Made by a program: the position numbers and the translations under genes. From an uncultured Bacteroidales bacterium (GTDB lineage Bacteria; Bacteroidota; Bacteroidia; Bacteroidales; FEN-979): a stretch of DNA of 55,624 nt. A model generated the notes under the pieces. The model worked only from the letters and a program-made list of their open reading frames with translations, was not told where the DNA came from and ran no database searches. The DNA lies in contig CAJBYO010000060.1 of the NCBI GenBank assembly GCA_903959905.1, positions 1 through 55,624 of the forward strand, given 5' to 3'. Below, piece by piece: positions 32,285 to 40,500 of this stretch. Position 1 is the stretch's first letter, and each line of letters starts with the position of its first letter.

Positions 32285-32435
32285 TGTAGATGAATTTACG
32301 GTTGGTTTGTTGTGGCGCAGAGAATTCGAACGCCGGGTATAACCTGAAGATCCGGATTTACCTGCACCGGTTGATCAGCGATGTAAAAGTAATCAGAAAT
32401 TAATAATTGTGGTACAAATTAAACCCAAGTTTGAG

Positions 32436-32443
32436 TATTTTTG
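32436..32443 (+). promoter_or_regulatory. Candidate -7 box TATTTTTG before hldD
   Basis: TATTTTTG ends 14 bases before the ATG at 32458, implying a leader of under ~12 bases. It excludes the longer open frame that starts at a TTG at 32407. Confidence 0.5.
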
Positions 32444-32457
32444 TGGAAAACAATCAC

Positions 32458-33477
32458 ATGATCGTAGTCACAGGAGCAGCAGGATTCATTGGCAGTTGCA
32501 TGGTTGGCAAGCTTAATAATAAAGGCTTTAAAGATATTATCCTGGTGGATGATTTCTCCAGGGCTGAAAAACAACCCAACATTGCCCGCAAGATCTTTCT
32601 TGATAAAATTGACCGCAGAGATTTTTTTTTATGGCTTGATGCCCATGCCGGAGAAGTTGACTTTGTTTTTCACATCGGGGCCCGGACAGACACGACAGAA
32701 TTTGACATGGCCGTATTTGATGCACTGAACCTGAACTACTCAAAAAAGGTGTGGCACGCATGTACCACACATCAGATTCCCCTCATTTTTGCCTCCTCGG
32801 CAGCCACTTACGGTGACGGTTCCCTTGGCTATTCTGACATGGACGACAGTTTAAGTAACAAACTGCAGCCGCTTAATCCTTACGGCATCTCAAAGAATGA
32901 ATTTGACAAATGGGTGTTACAGCAAACCGTTGTGCCGCCCAGGTGGTATGGGATGAAGTTTTTCAATGTGTTCGGGCCGAATGAGTACCATAAGGGAAGG
33001 ATGGCGTCGGTGGTATTTCATGCGTTTAACCAGGTGGACGGGGGGACGGGGGGACTAGCGGACAGGTGGACAGGCGGACAGGTGGACGGGCGGACGGGGG
33101 TGGTTAAGCTCTTCAGGTCACACCGGGATGATTATGAGGATGGCGGGCAGCTTAGAGATTTTATCTATGTGAAGGATGTGATTGACGTACTCTTTTTCCT
33201 GATGCAGAACCCGGCCGAAAGCGGCATATACAACCTCGGAACCGGTAAGGCACGAACATTTCTTGACCTTGCCAATGCTGTGTTTGCAGCGCTCAATCTG
33301 CCTCCATCCATTGAGTTCATTGACACCCCTGTTGATATCCGCGACAAGTACCAGTATTTTACAGAGGCCGGCATGGAGAAGCTCCGGAAAGCGGGGTATA
33401 ATAAGCCCTTCTATACACTTGAATCAGCGATTGCCGAGTATGTCCAGGGCTACCTGGCCGAGCATGTCTGTTTTTAA
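32458..33477 (+). CDS. hldD: ADP-L-glycero-D-manno-heptose 6-epimerase with repeat-encoded insert
   Basis: HldD epimerises ADP-heptose for LPS inner-core synthesis. The 339-residue SDR protein has the NAD loop VTGAAGFIGSCMV, HIGARTDTTEFD, SSAATYGDG, the catalytic YGISKNEFDK (Tyr and Lys), FFNVFGPNEYHKGRMASVV, and QLRDFIYVKDV. After FHAFNQ there is an unusual insert, VDGGTGGLADRWTGGQ then VDGRTG, before VKLFRSHR, where homologues have only a few residues. This insert is the translation of eight 8-bp repeat units at 33034-33097 and shows a period of 8 residues. The frame stays open, so the enzyme may tolerate the loop. The ATG at 32458 is chosen because the NAD-binding strand begins there. Confidence 0.92.
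   Translation: MIVVTGAAGFIGSCMVGKLNNKGFKDIILVDDFSRAEKQPNIARKIFLDKIDRRDFFLWLDAHAGEVDFVFHIGARTDTTEFDMAVFDALNLNYSKKVWHACTTHQIPLIFASSAATYGDGSLGYSDMDDSLSNKLQPLNPYGISKNEFDKWVLQQTVVPPRWYGMKFFNVFGPNEYHKGRMASVVFHAFNQVDGGTGGLADRWTGGQVDGRTGVVKLFRSHRDDYEDGGQLRDFIYVKDVIDVLFFLMQNPAESGIYNLGTGKARTFLDLANAVFAALNLPPSIEFIDTPVDIRDKYQYFTEAGMEKLRKAGYNKPFYTLESAIAEYVQGYLAEHVCF
33034..33097 (+). repeat. 8-bp tandem repeat inside hldD, 8 units
   Basis: Eight contiguous octamers of the form G(T/C/G)GGAC(A/G/T)(A/G): GTGGACGG, GGGGACGG, GGGGACTA, GCGGACAG and so on. It is the same family as the intergenic array at 4043-4098. It is translated as an 8-residue-period loop. Confidence 0.9.
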
Positions 33478-33542
33478 GATTTATCCCTTATTAACTTTTT
33501 ATTAATTCTGAACAATCCATACTTTACGTTGTGTAAAATCTC

Positions 33543-33550
33543 TATTTTTG
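33543..33550 (+). promoter_or_regulatory. Candidate -7 box TATTTTTG before the first adhesin
   Basis: TATTTTTG lies 29 bases before the ATG at 33580; the same octamer precedes the second adhesin at a longer distance. No good -33 element is seen. Confidence 0.5.
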
Positions 33551-33579
33551 TATAAATTACTAACCAAAAAACCAATCGT

Positions 33580-36500
33580 ATGAGAAAGCATATCTTACTG
33601 TTTTTACTGGCCTTTGGATTCAGCGTCCTTGGCATGGGACAGGCCATTCTTTATGAAGATTTCAACTATACACCACCTGCTTATGTTGGTGGAAACGGTG
33701 CAGCTGGAACCTCATCCAACAACTGGACAACACACAGTGTTACTACTGGGCAGACAACGACCATTGATGTCCTGAATGGGAATTTATCCTATACCGGATT
33801 AGCAACCTCCTCTGGCAATAAAATTTTCCTTCCCGGAACCAACTCTACCGTATCCAGGGATATCAACAGGGCGATCGTCAATCCTGCCAGTACTGTAGCA
33901 TATTACTCTGTGTTGGTGAAGGTAATTGATGTCACGCAATTGTCTACCTCTTTTGACTACTTCTTAAGCTTCGGAGGAGCAGCCGGTTCTTCTGTGACCT
34001 CCCTGGGCGCTAGATTAGGAATTAAATCCTCCAATGGCGGTGCCAATTTCAGGTTTGGAGTAGGCAATAATTCTGGTGGAACTGGCAACCCTGTTTATAC
34101 TGAAGTTGCCACTGATCTCACGTTTGGATTAACCTACCTTGTTGTAGTGAAATTTGACAGGGCAGCGATCCCAACTTTGGCTTCTATGTGGGTTAACCCA
34201 TCAAGCCTCGGCAGCGCTGAACCCGCAGGTGCAGTTACCAATGCAACCGGAACAAATACTTTTGCTTCATTCTCGTCCATATGTGTAAGAAATGGATCCG
34301 GAACTCCAAAAGCAGAGCTTGACGAAATCAGGGTCGGCACCACATGGGCAGATGTTACACCTGTTGGAACCATTGCAGCACCAACGACACAAACTTCGAA
34401 TTTCACCTTCACAAATGTTCTGCAAACACAGATGGATGTTGCCTGGACGCCGGGAAATGGTGGCAAGCGTGTTGTAAAAATCAGCACAAGCGGCACGATC
34501 CTAGCTCCGGCTGACGGTACTGACCCTTCTGCCAGCACTGTTTACTCCGGATCAGGAGAACAGGTTATCTACAATGGCGGCGGCAGCACAATTCCAACAG
34601 TAACCAACCTCACAACCGGAACAACCTACTGGTTCCAGTCATGGGAATATAACGGAACCGGTGCATCCACATTGTACTGCACGGCTGTTGGGGCGAACAA
34701 TCCAAAGAGCCAGGTAACTGCATCGACTGCTACACCTCCAGTAGTTTCCACACCAACATTTGCTTCAGTAACCGCAACTGGAGCACTCCTAGGCGGTACG
34801 GTTGTTGCTGACGGCGGCAGTGCCATTACAGAGCGCGGCACAGTCTGGAGTACAACTTCTCCGGTTACGATTGCTGACCATAAAGTTGCTGAAGGAGGAA
34901 CAACCACAGGTACTTTCACACATACCCGTACAGGTATGCCTCCAAACACCCTGATCTATTTTGCGGCTTATGCAGAAAATAGTGCAGGACCCTCATTAAC
35001 CTCCGAACTGAGCTTTACCACGCTTCTAGCCGAGCCGACCAATCATGTCGATGCATTTGCCGCCGTTGCACCGGGTTATTCCTCTGTCGTAAACACATGG
35101 CTTGACAATGACGGCTTACCACAGTCTGCTACAGGTTATCTCATCCTTGCCAATACAACGGGCGTGTTTGTTGACCCTGTAGACGGCTTACAGCCCGCTG
35201 CCGATTTCAACCTGGGCGACGGTTCCGGTTTGGTTTATGTTAACCATGGCATTCAAACATACACCTGGACGGGCCTGAACAGCCTGACACAATATTATTT
35301 TGCGATTTACCCTTACACAAACAGCGGACTAAATATCGATTATAAGACAACCGTGACGGTGCCGACTGCCAGTGCAACCACCCTATCCTTTGTCAACCTG
35401 GCTGCATGGACATTTGACGCTACACCTGCATCTCCTTCCACACCCACCTCCGCTGCGGCAAACTACGGAGATCAGTCGGGCATTGCGATGCTGTATGCCG
35501 ACGGCACCAACGGTTCTTCCTCCTGGTTGCAAGCGAGTGAACTTACCACATTCGGAGGTACAACCCTCAACGACCCAAGGGGAGTGTCTGTTCTTGCCGG
35601 CAATGCCTATACTCCACTCGGTGGATTGGGCACACCCAGCTCAGCAAACGGGAAATGGATGATTTTCAAATTTTCAATGACTGCATTGCAAAATGCAGAA
35701 CTTACCATGGCAGTGAGAGGAACGGCAACCGGTTTTAACACCCATCAATGGGCATGGAGCACCAACGGAACCAACTATACCATTTTTGGCCCGAACACTG
35801 CTGACAATTCCGGTAACTTTGTCCTGAAATCCCTTGACCTTTCAACAATCACACAGTTAAACGGAGCCCCGGATGTATACCTTAAAATCACTTTCACAGG
35901 CGCAACATCTTCCTCAGGAAATAACCGCCTTGACAACATCGTGATCCGTGCTTCTGTGGCTTCCTCTATTCCTCCAACAGTAGCAACACTTGCTGCCACA
36001 TCGGTCGGCGCAGTTACGGCTACATTGAACGGCACGGTTAATGCCAACAATCAAAGCACTGCAGCAACTTTCGAATACGGTTACATAACAGGTACTTACG
36101 GACAAACGATCGCTGCAGTGCCTGCAACTGTTACCGGCGGCACCACAACCAGCGTTCTCGCCAATCTTACAGGACTGATCCAGAACACAACCTATTACTA
36201 TCGTATCTCAGGCACCAACAATTCGGGCACTGCAAACGGAGGCGAGCAATTTTTCACAACAGGCTGTCTCTTCCCCGAGGATGCCGGACCAATAACCGGA
36301 CCCGAGACTGTATGTGCCGGTCCTGCAGAATACCAGTACTCTGTTGAGCCCGTTGTTAATGCAACAGGATACGTTTGGTTATTGCCCCCGGGTGCTTCCT
36401 TTGTGGCCGGAGAGGGAACTCATATCATTACGGTTACATTTGCTCCCGGCAACGATCCTGGTGTGCTTCATGTTTACGGAACAAACGACTGCGCCCACGA

Positions 36501-37338
36501 AGGCAATGAATCACAGCTCGCCATCACGGTCAATCAACCACTGGCAGTAAGTGTCTCCATTGCTGCTTCTGCAAACCCCGTTTCATCCGGAACCAGTGTT
36601 ACTTTTACAGCTACGCCGGTCAATGGCGGTGTAACACCGCAATATCTCTGGAAAGTTAACAATGTAACCGTACCGGGAGCAACAGGCACTGCCTATACAT
36701 ACGTCCCTCTCAACAATGACGTGATAACATGTGTTTTAACCTCCAGCGTAGCATGCTCAACCGGCAACCCTGCAACATCCAACGCAATTACTATGGTTAT
36801 TATCACGGGCCCTCCTGCTGAACTCACTGTTACAGGAACTGTTTCATCTGGCCAGACACTCTGCTACGATGCCACCACCACCATCACTGTTGCCGGCGGG
36901 ATCACTGTTTTTGAAGTACTTTCAGGCGGCAGCGCCACCATGATCGCCGGACAGAACATCATTTACCTGCCAGGTGCCAAAGTCAATTCAGGCGGATACC
37001 TGCACGGATATATTGCCCCGGGAGGACCCTATTGCAGTGCACCTCCTGCCATGCCTGCCAGCCAGGAAGAAACCGGCTTAATGACAAAGGATAACTCCTT
37101 TAAAATCTATCCTAACCCAACCAGCGGAGCATTTACCATTGAACAAACCGGAGAAAAGACTGCTGACAATGTGAAGGTAGAAGTTCTTGGAACCCTCGGC
37201 GGCCGCATCCTGAGCACAGACATCCAGGGAAACCGCAAGCAGGAGCTTTCCATCAAGGGCAACCCTCCGGGGATCTATTTTGTGAAGATTATGACAGGAG
37301 ACAAGGTACAAACCGTAAAAATCATCCTGACAAATTAG
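33580..37338 (+). CDS. Giant secreted adhesin-like protein with T9SS sorting domain (1)
   Basis: 1252 residues. Signal peptide MRKHILLFLLAFGFSVLG; residues ~20-260 form a beta-sandwich domain (ILYEDFNY to LDEIRVGTTWADV). Fibronectin-III-like domains follow (first with YWFQSWEYNGTG; second with the ERGTVWSTTSPVTIADHKVA repeat shared with the next gene), then a second beta-sandwich (~615-790), another Fn3 (ATFEYGYITGTYGQ), one PKD-like domain (GPETVCAGPAEYQYSVEP), an Ig-like domain and a C-terminal T9SS type-A sorting domain (FKIYPNPTSGAFTIEQ to VQTVKIILTN). The composition is rich in Thr, Gly, Asn and Ala. No catalytic motif is seen; the role is probably surface adhesion or matrix. It is the first of two tandem paralogues and ends with a strong terminator. 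Confidence 0.88.
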   Translation: MRKHILLFLLAFGFSVLGMGQAILYEDFNYTPPAYVGGNGAAGTSSNNWTTHSVTTGQTTTIDVLNGNLSYTGLATSSGNKIFLPGTNSTVSRDINRAIVNPASTVAYYSVLVKVIDVTQLSTSFDYFLSFGGAAGSSVTSLGARLGIKSSNGGANFRFGVGNNSGGTGNPVYTEVATDLTFGLTYLVVVKFDRAAIPTLASMWVNPSSLGSAEPAGAVTNATGTNTFASFSSICVRNGSGTPKAELDEIRVGTTWADVTPVGTIAAPTTQTSNFTFTNVLQTQMDVAWTPGNGGKRVVKISTSGTILAPADGTDPSASTVYSGSGEQVIYNGGGSTIPTVTNLTTGTTYWFQSWEYNGTGASTLYCTAVGANNPKSQVTASTATPPVVSTPTFASVTATGALLGGTVVADGGSAITERGTVWSTTSPVTIADHKVAEGGTTTGTFTHTRTGMPPNTLIYFAAYAENSAGPSLTSELSFTTLLAEPTNHVDAFAAVAPGYSSVVNTWLDNDGLPQSATGYLILANTTGVFVDPVDGLQPAADFNLGDGSGLVYVNHGIQTYTWTGLNSLTQYYFAIYPYTNSGLNIDYKTTVTVPTASATTLSFVNLAAWTFDATPASPSTPTSAAANYGDQSGIAMLYADGTNGSSSWLQASELTTFGGTTLNDPRGVSVLAGNAYTPLGGLGTPSSANGKWMIFKFSMTALQNAELTMAVRGTATGFNTHQWAWSTNGTNYTIFGPNTADNSGNFVLKSLDLSTITQLNGAPDVYLKITFTGATSSSGNNRLDNIVIRASVASSIPPTVATLAATSVGAVTATLNGTVNANNQSTAATFEYGYITGTYGQTIAAVPATVTGGTTTSVLANLTGLIQNTTYYYRISGTNNSGTANGGEQFFTTGCLFPEDAGPITGPETVCAGPAEYQYSVEPVVNATGYVWLLPPGASFVAGEGTHIITVTFAPGNDPGVLHVYGTNDCAHEGNESQLAITVNQPLAVSVSIAASANPVSSGTSVTFTATPVNGGVTPQYLWKVNNVTVPGATGTAYTYVPLNNDVITCVLTSSVACSTGNPATSNAITMVIITGPPAELTVTGTVSSGQTLCYDATTTITVAGGITVFEVLSGGSATMIAGQNIIYLPGAKVNSGGYLHGYIAPGGPYCSAPPAMPASQEETGLMTKDNSFKIYPNPTSGAFTIEQTGEKTADNVKVEVLGTLGGRILSTDIQGNRKQELSIKGNPPGIYFVKIMTGDKVQTVKIILTN

Positions 37339-37365
37339 ACAGCAGGCGTTTCGGCGCACAGTTAT

Positions 37366-37405
37366 AAAGGGGTTGTTGCGGATCATGCAACGACCCCTTT
37401 TATTT
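37366..37405 (+). terminator. Strong intrinsic terminator after the first adhesin
   Basis: Bases 37366-37379 pair with 37387-37400 in a 14-bp stem (one G-U pair) with a 7-base loop, followed by TATTTTG. It lies 28 bases after the stop and separates the two adhesin genes, which therefore have separate transcripts. Confidence 0.88.
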
Positions 37406-37450
37406 TGCATTAATTCTTAACAAAATATAGACATTGTGCCAGTTAGTTTA

Positions 37451-37458
37451 TATTTTTG
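37451..37458 (+). promoter_or_regulatory. Candidate -7 box TATTTTTG before the second adhesin
   Basis: TATTTTTG lies 77 bases before the ATG at 37536, behind the terminator of the preceding gene. A TTG at 37434-37436 is at a short distance. Confidence 0.5.
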
Positions 37459-37535
37459 TAAATGATCCCGGTATATGGTTTTACAGCTGAAATCCGGGCC
37501 CGTTTTCACCAGTCTGAAAGATAAAAATCAGGATT

Positions 37536-40500
37536 ATGAAGAAGTATACTTTTTTAACGATTATTTTAGCAGCAGTTATTGCAATCGGGTTTCAACATGC
37601 AGGTTACGGGCAGTTGCTGCTGAACGAAAATTTTGATTATGTTACCGGCACTCAGCTGACAGCAAACGGATGGACGCAAACGGGCACCACAACCACCAAC
37701 CCGATCCTTGTATCAGCAACGGGCCTCAGTTATACAGGTTACCTCTCTTCCGGAATCGGAAAAGCCGCCGACATGGTAACAACAGGGCAGGATGTCAACA
37801 ACACATTCACCCAGCAATCAGCCGGAACCGTTTATGCCGGTTTCCTTGTTTCTGTTGCCGCAACACAAACCGCAGGAGATTATTTCTTTCACTTTATTGA
37901 AAGCCCTGTTACAAGCAACACCTTTAAAGCACGTGTATTTGTTAAAAAAGATGCCATAACAAACAATTTCGCCTTCGGCATTTCGAAATCATCCTCATCT
38001 GTCGGATATACAAACTTCACCTATTCACCAAATACAACCTACCTCATCGTTGTGAAATACCAGTTTTTGACTGGTTCAACCACCGACGATGTCATTTCGC
38101 TGTACATCAACCCTCTTGTAGGGGCACCGGAACCTGGGTTTCCCGAGGTACAGTACATTGACAACACACAGGCTGATGCAAACAACCTTGGATTGGTCGG
38201 ATTAAGGCAGGGTTCAACCTCCAATGCCGGGACGCTTACAATCGACGGAATCAGGATCGGCCTTACCTGGGCAGATGTAATCGGAGGTGTTGCCGTAGTA
38301 CCGCCCACAGTTCAGGCACATGATATTGCCTTCAGCGGTGTAACTTCCAACACATTCTCAGCAAACTGGACCAACGGCGACGGTGCAAAAAGAGTTGCCA
38401 TCATCAATACCTCAAACACCTTTACAAACCCGGCTGATGGCACTGATCCTGCTGCAAATACTGTTTATGGCGGAAGCGGCCAGCAGGTAATTTTCAACGG
38501 AAGCGGCAACACTGTCGCGGTTACCGGGCTTTCCCAAAACACAATTTACTGGCTAAGGGTTTTTGAGTATAACGGAACAGGAAGCAGCACGAAATTCCTC
38601 ACCACTACTGCCACACTGAATCCAAACAGTCAGCAGACGGCGATTCTCCTTACCGCACCTGTAATCACGCTGCCAACTGTTACAGGGATAAGCAACAGCA
38701 CGGCACTCCTTGGAGCGACGATCAGCAACGACGGAGGTTCCCCCATTACCGAAAGAGGTACTGTCTGGAACACTTTGCCCGGGGTTACGATTTCTGACAA
38801 CAAACTTGCAGAAGGCGGAACAGCAACCGGCGTTTTCACGCACAGCCGCAGCCTTCCTGCACAAACCCATCTCTACTTCAAAGCCTATGCAACCAACGTC
38901 ATCGGCACCAGTCTCACCACGGAAGATTCCTTTTTCACACTGTCAGATGAACCGGGTGAACATGTTACCGGGTTTACAGCGGTTGCGGGCAGCAACACCA
39001 GCATAAACCTTACCTGGACAGCAGCAGCATCGGGAGCCAGCGGGTACATGATCCTGCAAAAAACTGGTGCGGTTGCCCCTACAGGAGTCCCAACCGACGC
39101 CACTGCCTATTCAGAAGGCACAACGCTTGGTGATGGCGTTGTGGCAGCAATTGTCACGCCGGGTTCCGCATTGAACAAAACAATCATAGGCCTCTCCCCG
39201 GGAACCCAGTATTCATTTTCAATATTTCCTTATGCCTGGGATGCTGTAAACAGCGAAACAATTAATTACTACACCACCCCGGTGGTTCCCACGGCAAGTG
39301 CAACAACAACCGGCTCCGCCTCAGTGGTCTACACCTGGCAGGGCGCCGACAACGGAAGCTGGGCAGTGGCGACCAACTGGAATCCAACCCGCAGTGTTCC
39401 TGCACCCGGCGACATACTCCAATTCAACGACGGAACCACCAAGACCATAACCGGAGTCATTGCTCAGTCAATCGCAAAACTTGTAATTGCAAACAATACC
39501 ATCATTAACCTTCAAAGTGCCGCTGCGGCCACACTCACCGTCACAGGAGCTGCCGGTACCGATCTTGACATTCCGGCGGGTTGTGCCTTGAATATGAACG
39601 CCACCAATGCGATTTCAATTGTGGTGGCAACAACAGCCACTGCCAGCATCAGCGGCAATATAAAATTCTCTTCCACGGCATCCACCGCACACAGGCTTAC
39701 CGGTGCCGACCCGGGCTCCATCACCTTCAACAGTGGTGCTGTTTTTACTGCCGGCACCTTCTTCTCAGGCAACCCCTTTGGAACTTCTTCGCTGAATTCA
39801 GTAATTTTTACTGCCGGTTCCTCATACCTTCAGCAGGCGGGAAGCAACCCGTTTGGGGCCGGACAACCCAACAGCGTGGTTGTATTTCAAACAGGAAGTC
39901 TTTTCAAGGTTATGGCAAATCTGACTCCTTCTTTCTCAGGAAGGACCTATGCCAATTTTGAAATGGACGCAACCGGCATCACCCTTAGCCCGACAGGCAC
40001 TGCAGCTGTTTCTATTGACAACCTGACGATCACCAACGGAACATTCAACTTCAACATGACAGGCCCTGCTTCAGGTTTTCACCAGATAAAAGGGAACATC
40101 CAGGTACAAACAAGTGCCATTCTCACCTTCTCCCCATCCGCTGCAAGTACCGTAACCCTTGCAGGCACCACCCCGCAGAGCATCACGGTTAATGGAACAC
40201 TCACCACATCGGGTAACCTTACACTTGAGGTTGCAAACAGTGCCGGGATAACGTTGAATTCACCCGTTACCGTCAACGGCAACCTTGAACTGACAAGCGG
40301 TTTCCTTTCCTTAGGATCAAGCAACCTTATCTTAAGCCCGACGTCCACGATCATTGGCACGCCCTCGGTCTCAGCGATGATTGTCGCCACCGGGACAGGT
40401 AAACTGCAGAAAGGGTTCACTGCCGGCTATACGGGAAGTTTCGAATTCCCGGTAGGCGACGTTACAGGAACACCAGAGTATTCGCCGGTAACCCTTACTT

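Noticed and set aside
32308..32337. tRNA-like 3' end on the minus strand (GTTCGAATTC then TGCGCCAC)
   Set aside because: It resembles a T-loop and acceptor end, but the flanking bases do not pair into a T-stem, and no D-arm, anticodon arm or 5' acceptor strand is present. It could be a decayed integration scar, but there is no integrase or second copy to support that.
39512..39772. Antisense open frames across the adhesin genes
   Set aside because: Many minus-strand frames cross the adhesin and PorU genes; they show no conserved motifs and follow from Thr/Ala/Gly-rich coding on the other strand.
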